Shown: positions 10,484 to 23,700 of the stretch, piece by piece | Numbering within the stretch: the first letter of the stretch is position 1 | How the letters are laid out: the number at the start of each line of letters is the position of its first letter | NCBI GenBank assembly: GCA_963920705.1 | Contig: OY987226.1 | Coordinates: 24,881,136 to 24,945,135 of the forward strand | Length of the DNA stretch: 64,000 bases | Direction: 5' to 3' | From: Odiellus spinosus | Taxonomy: Eukaryota > Arthropoda > Arachnida > Opiliones > Phalangiidae | The notes under the pieces: model-generated | Seen by the model: only the letters and a program-made list of their open reading frames with translations | What the model was told of the DNA's origin: nothing | Database searches by the model: none | Program-made: the position numbers and the translations under genes

Positions 10484-10642
10484 CCCTTACCAAAAAAAGT
10501 TAAGTCTGATCTGAAGAGGTCCTCAAGAAAGTTACAAAAGTCTTGAGGAAGTCTTTCAGACTTCCCAAAGATTTCTTGAGGTAATGAAATAATTCCCCAA
10601 GACTCTTAAGACTAAATAAGACTAAATTTTCTTTGGTAAGGG
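10484..10642. mobile_element. CCCTTACC MITE, copy 1
   Basis: Ends CCCTTACCAAAAAAAGTTA and ...CTTTGGTAAGGG; interior holds CTGATCTGAAGAGGTCCTCA and alternating AAGTCTT/AAGACTT words giving a hairpin. No target duplication beyond AA is clear. Confidence 0.8.
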
Positions 10643-12242
10643 AAGGATACTCCAACTTCACACCTTCCAAGGCACATTTCTCCAACTTTGACCTAAAACT
10701 TAGGATTTCCAGCTAAATATGTCAATTTTAATATATATGTGGAGTTTCAACAAAATCTGAGTCAGTGCCATAGGGACGTTGGTCGTTTTCATGTGGAATG
10801 ACTAATTTGAGACTTTTAGATGAAATAAAATTAAGTAGCTTGGTTAGAGATTTTTTTGCAGGATGGCACCCCAGTATATGAATTGATTTTTTATTGCTTT
10901 AACTGTGGAGTACCCCACAGCACACGTTTACATGATTGTTATATTTTGAATGAAAGGTGTTCTGAAACTTGAGTACACGCTTTACAGAAAGCTAAGGGCA
11001 CATTTAAGTTCTAAAGACTAAAGATTAAATTTGTAAGATAAGTTTGACAAGACCCAAATCAAGTCAGACATACTGCATGTCTACTTTAAGTGATTATGGA
11101 TTTCATTTGATAGATACGATAGATTACGGCGAGTGTGTACGGGATGTCAAGAAATTAATCGTCCCACCTTGTTGATAACTTTTAAGATAAATATATTTTG
11201 AAACACACTCTATTAAAAAGATAATCCTTAATTAGGGCAAATGAAGGGTGCAGAAGAGACATATAAAGATTAATAAAAGAGCTAGAATCAAAATCAGTAT
11301 ATCACAAATGACCGGCTGAAGCGTCTTCATATTTAATCATTGATTCACTTTGCTTTAAAAGTTTTAAGATAAGAACACCAATGGAGAATTGTTTGGCATT
11401 ATAACAATGTTTCCTATAAAATTTTATTTAATCGCAAAAGGTTGACCTTGATAGGGGAGACTTTGATTCCTCTGTATAAAATTTTGATGTTTACAAAAAG
11501 TAAACCTCTTTGTATATTTGTATGGGCTTGAAATTAGTAACTTTGAAACACCTGTCTTTCATACAGAGTACAAATGTGGAGGCTATATAAATATTATTTT
11601 AAGGATCCACCTGTACGCAAAAACCTCTGCCAGATTTCTATAAACTTTCTAGCATTGTCTAGAAATGTTGGCAAGTCTTTTTAAATAATGTATATGCACT
11701 ATGTAACTGTGCTTTAAATTTTGTAACTTAGGTGAAAAGTTCATTCTCTTAAAAGATATAATTAAAGAAGTCAGTTTAAGAGACAAGGGGGGCTTTGTAA
11801 AAGAGTTTTCAAATGTTGCATGGAATGTTGAAAGCGTAATGGAAACGTTACGTAACTGTAATTTCACAAATACTTCCAATTTGGGTCAATCCATGTGAAT
11901 TCGACTTGAGGAAAAAGGGCCTAATTTTAAATTTCAACCATTATTTTTCTACGGATATATAAGCGTAAGAAACTGCAATTTACTAAGTTTCAGATTATAA
12001 GTTATGATTTTTCAAAAAATTTTGCATAAATTTGGATTTTAAGTTTTCAATAAATTTTTATTTATTTTTTTATTTATTGAGAAGTAAAGTTTGTTTAGAA
12101 TTAATAGCCTTAAATTAATAAAAATTCATATGATAGACGAAAAAGAGGTGCTGAATATGAATTTGAATACGAAAACACTGGGGAAAAATTACAGAACGAG
12201 ATAATTACAAGTTTTGGGGGTCTCATAGGGGCCAAATTTGAG
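10643..12242. other. No gene seen
   Basis: AT-rich intergenic DNA. Open frames are short and have no recognisable product. A fragment at 10960-10985 (TTGAGTACACGCTTT) echoes 372-392. Confidence 0.5.
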
Positions 12243-12510
12243 ACTTGAGCGTCACCTTCAAAAATTCTGAAAATTAAAATTTTTTGGCCCAACAGGCTAT
12301 CTACTTTGAATTATAAATGGGATCAATGAGACTGGATTTTACAAAAAAAAGTTTTCATATGTATTTACTATGATGTAGTTGAGGATATAATATAATAGGT
12401 GGCGCTAACTATTTTTTGGAAAATCCAGTCTCATGGATCCCATTTATAATTTGAAGTAGATAGACTGTTGGGCCAAAAATATTAAATTTTCAGAATTTTC
12501 CTTCGCGTGA
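12243..12510. mobile_element. Palindromic element, 268 bp
   Basis: Left arm about 12243-12345 pairs with 12405-12510: GGCCCAACAGGCTATCTACT near 12284 and AGTAGATAGACTGTTGGGCC near 12456; GGGATCAATGAGACTGGATT pairs with AATCCAGTCTCATGGATCCC. Loop about 60 bp. Confidence 0.75.
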
Positions 12511-13087
12511 ACCTTACATATTTATCAAAAACCCTGTTTTAACTAGAAGGAAGGCTATTCGCGACAGTTAATGCATAGTTGCATCTCGGAATGGTCATAT
12601 ATAATTATTACAGCTCAGATATTACCTATTTAAAATCACTGCAAACCTTCTACAATTTGCAGTCAAACCTTCTACAATTAACTCTGTCCTTTATACGAAA
12701 CACGTTTTATTTTAAAACTTAACTGTCATTCGTAAAATCCATTACTTTTTGTTAAAGGAACTATGAAATAAAATTTGAAATCATCTAATGGTAATCTACT
12801 TATCGTTCAATTTTTTGTTTACGTTATTTTGAAAAATAATATAGTAAATTCACTAGCTAAGGTGACTTATATATTTCATAATTATATTAATTAATGACTC
12901 AGATATTTGATGGTATTTTTGAGCACGCACACTTTTTCAACACACATAAATTTTCATTTATTTACGTTAGATGATTTATTTGACAATTATGAATATGCTC
13001 GATAAAAAAAAAACAAAAAAAAATACAGCTCAAGTTTCAGATAAAGGGCAACTTTATTCACGAAAGGTTTGACTGAATTGCAGTGAA

Positions 13088-13585
13088 TTAAAAAGGTAAT
13101 ATCTGTCCATTCTGAGTTGTAATAATTTATCTATATTCTGAGTTGTAATAATTTATCTCTATTCTGAGTTGTAATAATTTATCTCTATTCTGAGTTGTAA
13201 TAATTTATCTCTTTATTCTGACTTGTAATAATTTATTTGTCCATACTGAGTTGAAATAATTTATCTGTCCATTCCGAGTTGTAATAATTTATCCGTCCAT
13301 TCTGAGTTGTAATAATTAATCTGTCCATTCTGAGTTGTAATAATTTAGATCTGTTCAATCTGAGTTGTAATAATTTATATCTGTTCAATCTGAGTTGTAA
13401 TAATTTATATCTGTTCAATCTGAGTTGTAATAATTTATATCTGTTCCATCTGAGTTGTAATAATTTATATCTGTTCAATCTGAGTTGTAATTTATATCTG
13501 TTCAATCTGAGTTGTAATAATTTATTTCTGTTCAATCTGAGTTGTAATAATTTATATCTGTCCATTCTGAGTTGTAATAAAATAA
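13088..13585. repeat. 30-bp minisatellite
   Basis: About 15 units of a 26-30 bp motif, ATCTGTTCAATCTGAGTTGT followed by AATAATTTAT, with early units shorter or diverged. On the minus strand it is open for 122 codons (LRLNRYKLLQ repeated), but that is a by-product of the tandem structure, not a gene. Confidence 0.9.
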
Positions 13586-13599
13586 AATATAGTTGTGGC

Positions 13600-15548
13600 A
13601 ATATACTTATTAAGTCCCAAAAATCTATGATTTTACATGACCATTTGTGAAATTATAGGATTATACATGACTCTTTCAAAACAATAGGATTTTATAGGAA
13701 TTATAAGAACCCTTGCAGCCCTGATGAGTGCATTACTTTTAAAAATAATTTGCATATTATGATGTGGTTTCCCATAGCCAAAGCTAAAACCAATTCCTTG
13801 CGGTTATAAAACTTTGCTGAATATTTTTGATTCTAGGAATTTTCTGGACAAAAATTGCTTAAAAAAAATAATTCCAAATAATACAGTTTAAGCAACCACT
13901 ATTAAATGAAATGTTTGATATGAAGGCAAACGTTTACAACGATCACCAACGTTAACTGTTACAACCTTTGACCATCAACCAAGAAAGGGAATGTCTGTCA
14001 AAAAATAGTTTTGCCCAACATCATGGATGGAATTTTAAGCCACTAAACTTGGGAATTTGATTCTTCAAAAGAAATTTTAAAATTGTTTAAAACTTTCATA
14101 TAACTACATACAGGGTAAGAGCATGGTTTAGATAAAAAAAAAAAACTAACTAGCTTCTATGGAAAGACAAAATTGCCATTGAGCGTGCTTCTGGCGCATG
14201 TTTAGCTTATTAATTTTCTTCAAAAACGAGCCCAAGAGTTTTGAACAAAATGAATTTGATTTGCTTAATGTTATTTTTATAGAAGCTATTGAGTTTTTTT
14301 GTTCTGAACCACCCTGTATAAGATAAATGGAGTAGAATTTTGCGAAATTATAGATTTTTCAAAAGTAAAAATTAAATTTTTTAGAAACAAATTGAAATCC
14401 AAGACAGTGGCAGACCATGCTAGATGGGAAAAAATTTTATTCTTTGGTTTGCTTAACATTATTCCACCTGGGAGAGATAAATGTTTTACTGATGAGGTCA
14501 ATGAAATATTTTTACAATCTGGATGGTTAAAAACGTCTTAGATCCGGATCATAAAACGTTTTCCCGGCCGAAATGATCAAACGTTTTCATGGCCAGGATG
14601 GTAAAAGTCGGACATTTCCAATTAAAAACTTTCATGTTAAAAAAACCTAGATGTTCAAGTTTGCATTTGATTTTATAGGATGGTTTACACTCTTTAATTT
14701 CATTGTTGGCTTCAAAGATTTGTAGTCTTAATGTGTCGGCATAGCTTCAATAGCCTCTGGGAATGGATAGATTAATGCTTCAAAATCTCATATTATCTAC
14801 TTCTGCCTTGAAAATATTAAGGAATTAACAATGAGACTGGGAAGATTGTTGTATACTTATTTCACCTAATCAAATTTATGCCGAACTCTGAATACCGCTG
14901 AAAAACTAATTGCTCTTGACCTCGCTCACTATATTATTTTTATATTGAGCAGTTTGACTTCAAACTTTAATAAGGATTGCATCCCCAATCAATAGGAAAA
15001 AAATGCATTTAAATAACGTAGCGTGTTTACTTTGAATGACTTATTATTTTTTATATCTGGGTTGAAAAGGAACTTGTACGTTTGAAACGGGTTCCCCGAA
15101 ACATTTATTTAAAAAACTGTTTTTGTTACCATTAAGTAGCAGCGACTAATTATATTGATAATTTTCTTTATAAGCTCCTCATCATGCTCAATAAGTTTTA
15201 TATTAAGGTTTATATCTAATAGCTTTGGGCGCATCTGCGCCTTTGTAGGCATGCTATATACAAAGGCTTAAATTGGTAGCAGACACTCACTTCGTATTGT
15301 ATGTATTGTTTTCGCCATTCCGGAGTAATATGAGCCGATAGATGCTCTGCAAATTTCATTTTTTACAACAGACAGGCTACTTTCCTTCTCCGGTGTCATT
15401 TACACCCTTCTATTTGAATCTTTACAATTGCTGTTCTCGAATCAAAACCTACTTTGAAACAGTGTACAGTGAAATAATATTTTATTTTGGTCAATGGTCT
15501 GGCCGCATCAAGGTTAGTGGCGCTGAGTGTTGAGAACTTGAGATTGAG
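13600..15548. other. No gene seen apart from the mariner-like MITE
   Basis: AT-rich; no coherent coding signal on either strand. The open frames near 14286-14501 and 15342-15686 show no family resemblance and overlap MITE DNA in part. Confidence 0.5.
14111..14316. mobile_element. Mariner-like MITE, 206 bp
   Basis: Inverted ends: CAGGGTAAGAGCATGGTTTA on the left; the right end read in reverse is CAGGGTGGTTCAGAACAAAA, and both continue into CTAGCTTCTATG / CAATAGCTTCTATA. TA lies directly outside both ends, the Tc1/mariner target duplication. No coding sequence. Confidence 0.65.
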
Positions 15549-15556
15549 AACTATAC

Positions 15557-15922
15557 CAGCGTGGGAAATAAGGCGTGCCAGAGGGCAAATGACCACTTTA
15601 AAAATTGCCTGGACCACTTTAAAAATTAAATCGGAGGGGGGTAAGTGGTCAACGTGACCACTAAAAAAATTAAAGGATTTTATCAAAACGTTTCTTGATT
15701 CTAGAATATTTGGAAGTTTGTTTGGACTTAGGTAGTTTTGTGACTACAAAATTGGTAGTGAAAATGTTATACCTATAGGTCCGAGTCATTGAAAGCAAAT
15801 TTATTAGTCTTTGTGGCTGTGAGTTTTGCCTGTGACTCCTCTTGGACCACTTTATTTATTTATAGGCGTTGGGGTCGGTGGTCATTTGTCCACTTTAAAA
15901 ACAATCCTTATTTCCCACCCTG
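15557..15922. mobile_element. hAT MITE, 366 bp, perfect 8-bp target duplication
   Basis: Ends CAGCGTGGGAAATAAGG and CCTTATTTCCCACCCTG; AACTATAC flanks it exactly on both sides (15549-15556, 15923-15930). The interior repeats GGACCACTTTA words. Non-autonomous. Confidence 0.9.
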
Positions 15923-15991
15923 AACTATACTGTACTTTCCAAACAGGCATAGAAATAAGATAAGAGTACAATTAGAAATGAGGATCACTGG

Positions 15992-16201
15992 CAGGGACGG
16001 AAATAAGAAATTTTTCTTATTGGACAAAAGTTATCGGACATTTAACAAAATAACCGGACAATGCTACATTTCCTGTATTGAAAAGTACTTTTTTTTATCG
16101 GACATTTGTCTAGTGACCCCCTCTTAAAAATAAAAAGTTATCGGACATTTGGAAAATTTATCGGTCAAATGACCAGTGACTTGTGCTTATCACCGTCCCT
16201 G
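15992..16201. mobile_element. hAT MITE, 210 bp, perfect 8-bp target duplication
   Basis: Ends CAGGGACGGAAATAAG and CTTATCACCGTCCCTG; ATCACTGG flanks both sides (15984-15991, 16202-16209). TTATCGGACATTT is repeated inside. Only about 70 bp from the previous hAT MITE. Confidence 0.92.
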
Positions 16202-16334
16202 ATCACTGGTCTCACAGAGTAATTTATTAATTATAATATGTAAGATAAATATAAAGGGGACTACGGATCATTCTAGTTTAGTTATTCAAGACACCAGCGG
16301 TCACTGGTCCTGAGGAATAGTTAAAAAAAAAAAA

Positions 16335-17120
16335 AAATATTGCTGAGCTTGTGAGTCCCAAGGCAACAGACTCTAAGCCCCTTTCCCGTCTTAATTCCCT
16401 CCACCATTATAGGATTCCACTCCACGTCGAGAGAAGTCCCTTCATACAAACTTCTCATTATTGTTTCAAAACTTGCCCCTAAGCCATGATCATTAAGGGT
16501 GTCGCACATTATCACATCCCCTCCCGGCAACCATTATCATAAGCCTTCTTAAAATCAATGAAAAAGCAAAACAACGCTTTCTCCATCCTTTTCCTCCCGT
16601 CTATTAGAGAAGTTAAAATGAATAGGTTGTCGGTCATCCCTCTCCCCTTCCGAAAACCATTTTCAATCTCCCCCAGGGTATTTTTGCCTTCCAATACAAA
16701 AGTTAGACGGCCTGCCAAAATATTACAAAACAACTTCTCCAAGTTACTACTCAGCGTGATCCCCTTGTAATTTGCCTGATCCTTCTCGTCCCCGCCCTTA
16801 TGTAACACAATCACCTGGCCGACCGCCAAGCCCTTGGTGTACGCTTCGTCTCCAGTATCCTGTTAAAGAACCTTGTCAAGACCCTAACTAAGCTCACTCT
16901 CCTCTCTTAAGAATCCATTCGCAATATTATCCTTTCCTTCGGCCTTCCTTAATTTGAGTTTTTTAATCTTCGCTACCACCTCCTGCTCCTCAATAACCCT
17001 ACATAACCTATCCCCGTCGGCCTGCTTCACATCCGCCCCCACCTGCCCAATCGATGAAGTACCACTGTAATCCCTGTGAATCAGATGAGCATCGCAGACC
17101 AGAAGGAACCACACACACAC
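16335..17120 (-). pseudogene. LINE (non-LTR retrotransposon) reverse-transcriptase relic
   Basis: Minus-strand fragments of one RT in order: a linker region (about 17120-16884, KIKKLKLRKAEGKDNIANGF), RT N-terminal blocks (about 16829-16512, VIVLHKGGDEKDQANYKGIT, GFRKGRGMTDNLFILTSLI and the catalytic FIDFKKAYD) and the following block (about 16530-16370, DHGLGASFETIMRSLYEGTS ending GKGLR). The frame shifts between these pieces, the GCPLSP/YADD half of the RT is missing, and no endonuclease is seen, so it is a truncated dead copy. The clade cannot be fixed from this; the NYKGITL style suits CR1/Jockey-like groups. Confidence 0.85.
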
Positions 17121-17171
17121 AAAATAAATATTACGAGTCCCTATATGCTACTCCATGGTATGGCTTCATAA

Positions 17172-17627
17172 CAGCGTTGCCAGCCGTACGATAACTATCT
17201 TATTTGTACGATATTTCGAGCTCAAGTACGATGTACGATAGTGGGTCGACTATCGTACGCAAAATATACTATAATTTGAAATTTTCAAATTATCGTACGC
17301 GAAACGTACGATAATTTGAAAGCAGGTCAAGTTTATATACCTTCTCGACGGCAAAGTAAATCAGTCTATATCTAGAGACTGGAGTAGACACCCGGACCCG
17401 TTCTATACGCAACAACACTTGAACGCGGCTAGACGTCACGTGACAGACTTACAGCTCCAGTTTGTATTGTTCCATCATGGTTCCATGCACATAAAACGCT
17501 TAGAAATCCGTAAAGGTTTGCTTTTTTCTAGCACTTTTACGCTTACGATAAATTTAGTGAAAATACGATAGTTTCGACTTTCGAGGCCTTGGTACGACAA
17601 TCGATTGTTCAAAGGCTGGCAACGCTG
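17172..17627. mobile_element. hAT MITE, 456 bp, just upstream of alpha-SNAP
   Basis: Ends CAGCGTTGCCAGCCGTACGA and ...AGGCTGGCAACGCTG; flanks CTTCATAA (17164-17171) and CTTCATAG (17628-17635) match 7 of 8. Rich in GTACGATA words. Its right end is 123 bp before the alpha-SNAP ATG. Confidence 0.88.
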
Positions 17628-17750
17628 CTTCATAGAGTTATCATACACAGCACTATCATTAAGCAGACGTGAACTGACATTTGCTGGGAATTGTTCAAGC
17701 TTGAGAAACTGTGTGAGACTAATAATTACTGGTTATTTTTCAAATAAATA
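17628..17750 (+). promoter_or_regulatory. alpha-SNAP proximal promoter / 5' UTR
   Basis: Only 123 bp separate the hAT MITE from the start codon. No clear TATA box is seen. The ATG context AAATAAATAATGGCA is typical of arthropods. The transcription start could lie here or inside the MITE. Confidence 0.4.
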
Positions 17751-20700
17751 ATGGCAGATAATGAGCAAAAGGCGATGCAGCTTGTTGCTGATGCTGAGAA
17801 GAAGTTAAAATCAGCACAGGGATTTCTAGGATCATTGTTTGGGTAAGTTGAATTTGGGCCTTGGCTGATTTCCAGTTTCCAACCTTCCAGATATTAAGCC
17901 TAGGCTGCTTGTAATACTTAAATTATAAGAATTTGAAAGTAGGAAAAAAAAAAAAACAACGTATAGAGAGAGAGCAGCGGAAAAAAATCTGACGTCAAGT
18001 AACACGCTTAATGGAGAATTAGTTATGAGGGGGAGTATCCTAATTTCCCCTCCCAGTATGGGGGATGACACAGAGGTGAGAGATAACTTCTTCCCTCTTC
18101 TTCGCTATTGCCACATTAAATTACTAGTGACATTGCAATGCCTTTTATTGTATGGTAGTCAGTTTATCATCTTTTAGCTGTACGAATGAGGGGCCTCGTA
18201 TCACACCCCTGGTGGTTATCATCTCTTCTCTCACATGATATATAGTAAACATAGTTTTCACTAATGATGGTAAAAGCTGTTCCTCCAGTGGGGGTAGATT
18301 GTAGAATAGCTACTGAAAACATTTTGGAGGTGAGATGGCATTATTTGGAAAGAGAAAAATGAGAAAAAAATTATGGTGCAAAAATTTTTGATCGCAAACC
18401 AATAATTAAAAAGTTATGCACGTTTCAATTATTGTATTGAATCAAGGGTTAATAAGACGGCTGCTAACGCCCGGCGGTCGCCGGTGGGCCCAATCATGTG
18501 AACCGACGTCAGAGCATTCCCAAAACTTTAAATGAGAATTTTCCCTACATCTTTAAAAAAAAACGTGAAACCAGCATTTCAATTTTTAAAAACCTTATTT
18601 ATGTTAAAAAAACGGTAATATGGCCAAAAACAACAAAAATTACAGAAAACGAAAACATATTAACTAAAAAGGCTGGAAAATGTATCAAAATTTGTTTTGG
18701 TTAGGTTAGGTTAGTTTAGGTTGGGTTAGGTTAGGTTAGGTAAGGTTAGGTTAGTTTTGGTTAGGTTAGGTTAGGTTAGTTAGGAAAAATGTGTGTAATT
18801 CTCGTAATAATGGTTTTGCGAAATATAATTTTGGCGTTACACGTATAAAACATACATTTTCCCTTCTTTCCCCTACCCCCTCCCCCAAAAAGTTAAAACC
18901 CTTGTAACTTTGTTAATAATGGTTTGCCCCAAAAAATGTTTGTACCATAAAATTTGTCTCTTTTTTTCTCCTCCCCTCCCCCCAAAAGCCTTCCAGTAGC
19001 TATTGTAAAAAACTCCCGTCCAGACACTTGTGAGCTCAAACTGAAGCAGATAGAACTTTTGGCTAGGTATGGAACTGATCCGCTCTGAACCCCTTTTACA
19101 AGCTCCTGGCAACTCTCTGGCGAGAACTTTTTTTAAAGCCATGGTTTTTTTGTGCTACGTTGGTTGTAACACGGTCATCCGTCTAGAGAAGGGAAAGAAA
19201 ATTTTTCTAGGGTGAAGAGGGGTGAGCGTGGGTTTCTCAAGTTACAGGTCCCAGGCTAGAGGGAGAGTCACACCCTTTTTACTTTCTATACCCGGGTCTT
19301 TCCTATAATTGAGGCTGGTCAGAATTGATTAGGATGATCATCCTAAGGTAGTAGGAAAAATGGTAAGAAAAATCCTACACTGTAAAGCGAAACTGATGAT
19401 GGTGAAATGTTGTATTAACGGCAATAGACGAATAGACTAGTTCAGTTTGAAATAGAGACACAATGAGTGAAGATAGAGAAGTCGCTTGTGGGAGTAGAAA
19501 TGATCCTTCGAGTAGTGATAGTTATAAAAGCAATAGCCAAATATATTTCAGTATTGTATAACCCTTACAAAATTGAATCTTTGTCGGATGAATTTTAAAT
19601 TTTTGTGATAAAAATAAATTTGACTATATGAACTATAATTACTATTTATAAGCATTGTTTAAAAACATAATAAAATTAATGGCCTCTTAAATAGGAATGT
19701 ATAGAGGCCGGTGTTAAATTGAATTTAGAGATTCAGAGGGGATTTTTAAAATTAATGGCCTCTCAAATAGTATTGTATAGTTTCCTAGTTGAGCGGCCGG
19801 TGAGAATATTTTTTATTCTTAATTAATGGCCTCTCAAATAGGATTGTATAGGTTCCTAGTTGAGAGGCCGGTGAGAATATTTTTTATTCTTAATTAATGG
19901 CCTCTTAAATAGGATTGTATAGGTTATTTTAGGTTCCTAGTTGAGAGGCCGGTGAGAATATTTTTTATTCTTAATTAATGGCCTCTCAATTAGGATTGTA
20001 TAGGTTCCTAGTTGAGAGGCCGGTGAGAATATTTTTTATTCTTAATTAATGGCCTCTTAAATAGGATTGTATAGGTTATTTTAGGTTAGCTTAGGTTCCT
20101 AGTTGAGAGGCCGGTGAGAATATTTCTTATTCTTAATTAATGGCCTCTCAAATAGGATTGTATAGGTTCCTAGTTGAGAGGCCGGTGAGAATATTTTTTA
20201 TTCTTAATTATTGGCCTCTCAAATAGGATTGTATAGGTTATTTTAGGTTAGGTTCCTAGTTAAGAGGCCGGTGAGAATATTTTTTATTATTAATTAATGG
20301 CCTCTCAAATAGGATTGTATAGAGTGCAAAATCTGTATTTTTCATTGGCCATACTATTAACCTCTTCATCAGTTCAGCTTTGAAAAAAATCATACTATTT
20401 CTACTACTATCCTACTACTTTGGAACCAAAAAAATTATGACGTCACAAACGGCCTCGCTTATAGGAAAAATCCCTGTACCCTTTTGAAAGAACTTCTACA
20501 CAACAAACCGAAAATTCCAGAACCAGATAGGACAGGTGTTGTCTACTCTATTGATTGGGGTTGAAGAAATCAGTGGACAGACAAAACAACTGCTCGTAAC
20601 AAGATTTGAGGAACACAAAAAGAGCGTATAATTAAAAGCTTCGCACAATGCTTTAGTCAACCACTTAATAAATGTTAAAAAACACAAAACCAAAGTTGTG

Positions 20701-23700
20701 AGAGTCCTTCACCATAAACCTAATTAGTTTTTATAGTAAAGCTATAGGTAGCCTCAAACTTGAAAAGGAAGCTGTAGGAATGAAGGGGTGGGGGCACTTA
20801 TATTAGGATAAGAGAAAACGAAAATAAAACTGGTGACTCGACTTGAAAAGAAAGTATATTGTCAGTATATATTGCTGAATTTGTAAAATTTGCTTCTTGT
20901 GTTCCGAAAACTAGCGACAAATGTTTAAAACTCCATGAAGTATCCGTCTTTTAATTAATAATATGTAACTCTTATGGATTATTCGACCCTGGCTGACTTT
21001 GAGTGTTCCTTCCGAAGAGGTTTGTTTGAGATTCCATAGACCCTTAGCCAGTATACTTTGGTGGGCAACAAGTACATAAATAACTCTTGAAGGACTAAAG
21101 CAGTCATTTTCTAACTAACCCTGTCAAAAAGGGGAACTACATTTTTGAGGTCTTTTGTATGTGGTTCTGTTGTTGTCACTAATATAATAACATTTAATCT
21201 TGTTAAAATTCTATAAATGATAGTTAAGGATTGAAAAGGTGTGAAAATCCACTGTTAAAATTATGGGCACATAAACCTTTAATTCAAATCAGCAGTATGT
21301 ACTGAGTAATCCTTCAAAATTTAAAATTTTTATTCCTAGGAAATCTTCCAAAGTTGAAGAAGCATGTGAAATGTACGCGAGGGCCGCTAACATGTTTAAA
21401 ATGGCGAAAAAATGGAGTGGTAAGATTTCGACCCGCAGTTTTTATTTATACTGCATGAAAAACCATAAAAGTTACCAGGTTATTGGCAAATAAATCGAAA
21501 GTAAGGGTTTGTAAAAATCTGGAATGCCTGGAAATATCAGAAAATTTGAATGTTGACCAAAAGTCAGGAAAAAATATAAATTTGTCATAAAACAGGGAAA
21601 TTAATCATAAACTTCAAAACATTAAGTTTGGTAAGTACTACCTTAATCAACAAAATTCAGAGTTTTTATTACGGTACCAGCTGGTAATTTGAGGGAAAAT
21701 TGACTGAGTTGTAATTCTGCTTTATTTTCCTATATATTTCAAAAACTTTTCTGATAATTTCTGGTAAATCATTGGAAAATTTCCTATTTTCCTATATTTG
21801 TTTTGAATTTTTTTTGTGGTAATCCTGCAAATGTATGAATCCTATAATATCTGCTTTTATTCGAACATTTAACTCGTGAAATTAATGATATTGCAAATGC
21901 GCATTTTCTTTGGTATATTTTGGTTCTTTGAAATTAGATTATTTGAAATCCAGTAGCCAGGGTTTTATTGCTTGGTTTAATAAATAACTGAAAGGAATGT
22001 CTTTAATATTCCTTTTCTCTCTTACAGCTGCGGGAAGCGCTTTCTGCGAAGCTGCAAGTCTTCATGAGAAATGTGGTAACCGCCACGATGCAGCATCTTG
22101 TAATGTCGATGCTGCCAATTGCTACAAAAAGTCTGATCCCCAAGGTAAGGAATTTTTTTAAATGCTAACTACTACTAGACTTCGCTTTACCAAGCATTAT
22201 CTTGATACGCTTCTGTAATTGTTTTCCCATAGAGGCTATCAATTGTTTGTTGAAGGCTGTAGAAATATACACTGACATGGTAAGGTTATTTAATATTTAG
22301 CGAATTGTGAAAAAAGAAATTTAATGGCGTAAAATTTAAGGGCCGATTTACAATTGCGGCTAAACATCATATGACAATTGCCGAGATCTACGAAAATGAG
22401 GTGGCTGATATTGAAAAAGCTATTGTTCATTACGAACAAGCTGCTGATTATTATAGAGGAGAAGAATCCACTAGGTAAGTTTATCTACCCGTATGACGTT
22501 GGTTTGAAATTTTAAAGCTCATCATAATTAATTTCATCTTTTTTTATTTTTTGGTTCCTCTAAGTTCTGCAAATAAATGTATGTTGAATGTTGCTAAGTA
22601 CGCTGCTCAACTAGATCAGTACGATAAAGCTATTGAGATTTATGAACAGGTAAGATAATTTCAGTTTGTAATAGACAACTTCGATAAAATGTGAGATCAA
22701 TGCTACTCCATGGGACTCTAGCTTTGTTGAAGTAATTGTCTAATGTATTAGTCTTGAGCATGGATGTGAAATTAGTAGGCTAGAAATAATCAAGGAGAGC
22801 TGTTTTATGGTGCTGAGATGGGAAGGGAAGATCCTGTAAAGAAGAACAGCTTTGTTGTTAAGATAATCAAGAAGTCGCTCTCAATAGTAGAAAAAAATCA
22901 GAAACTACCTGATTTTCGCATTGAATTAAAAGTAAACCTATCTTCGACTAATCAAAACACCTTTAGCACTATAAAATTCCTGTGACACGCATTCGGGTTA
23001 CTCTTTGAATAGTGCCAAATTTTGCTCACACGCACAATCTTACAATGTTGTGGATATTTTATGAAGCCAAAGATGGGAGTCTTTTGATTAGTCTAAGGTT
23101 CTCCTTTTAATTGAATGCCAAAGTCAGAATCTTTTAAATTTCTTTTACCATTCAGAAATTTGTATTTGCATTCCTCTACAGTTAAACTTAAATTGTGAAA
23201 TTTTTCTGTATTTAACATAGTTTTCTGTAACTTCTTAGGTTGCTGCATCTTCTCTCGAGAGTTCCCTTCTTAAATACAGTGCCAAGGAGTACTTTTTTAG
23301 GGCAGCGCTGTGTCATTTATGCGTTGACACCTTAAATGCCGAAGTAAGTGCTAGTGTGTAACGCAGTTATGTCTAATGATCAAGAAAATATTACCTTTAT
23401 TATTAGCATGCTCTCAACAAATATGTTGAAATGAGTCCTTCGTTTCAAGATTCAAGGGAATGCAAACTAATCAAGGTAAACTACATTGCCCATATTTCAA
23501 TGAAAACCTTGTTGATTTGCTTAAAGGGAGAATGAAAGGCCGAAACAACCTATTTTTAATCGATAAAGAATGCTAAAATTATGAGAAAAACAATAATATA
23601 ACTCACCAAAAATATTTCGTGATTTTATAATCAATTTCCAAAGTTCAGAAACTTGAAGATGCTAAGCCTAGGCTGCCTAGCTCGGTGAACTAGGCGAGCA

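Noticed and set aside
13233-13601. 122-codon minus-strand open frame with repeated LRLNRYKLLQ peptide
   Set aside because: It is the reading of a 30-bp minisatellite; a unit that is a multiple of three without stops stays open automatically. Units of other length outside it break the frame, and no homology is known.
18498-18704. 68-codon Lys-rich plus-strand frame in alpha-SNAP intron 1
   Set aside because: AT-rich random-looking frame abutting the TTAGG-type array; no homology.
18698-18785. True telomere end
   Set aside because: Only about 16 imperfect units, inside an intron, with unique sequence on both sides.
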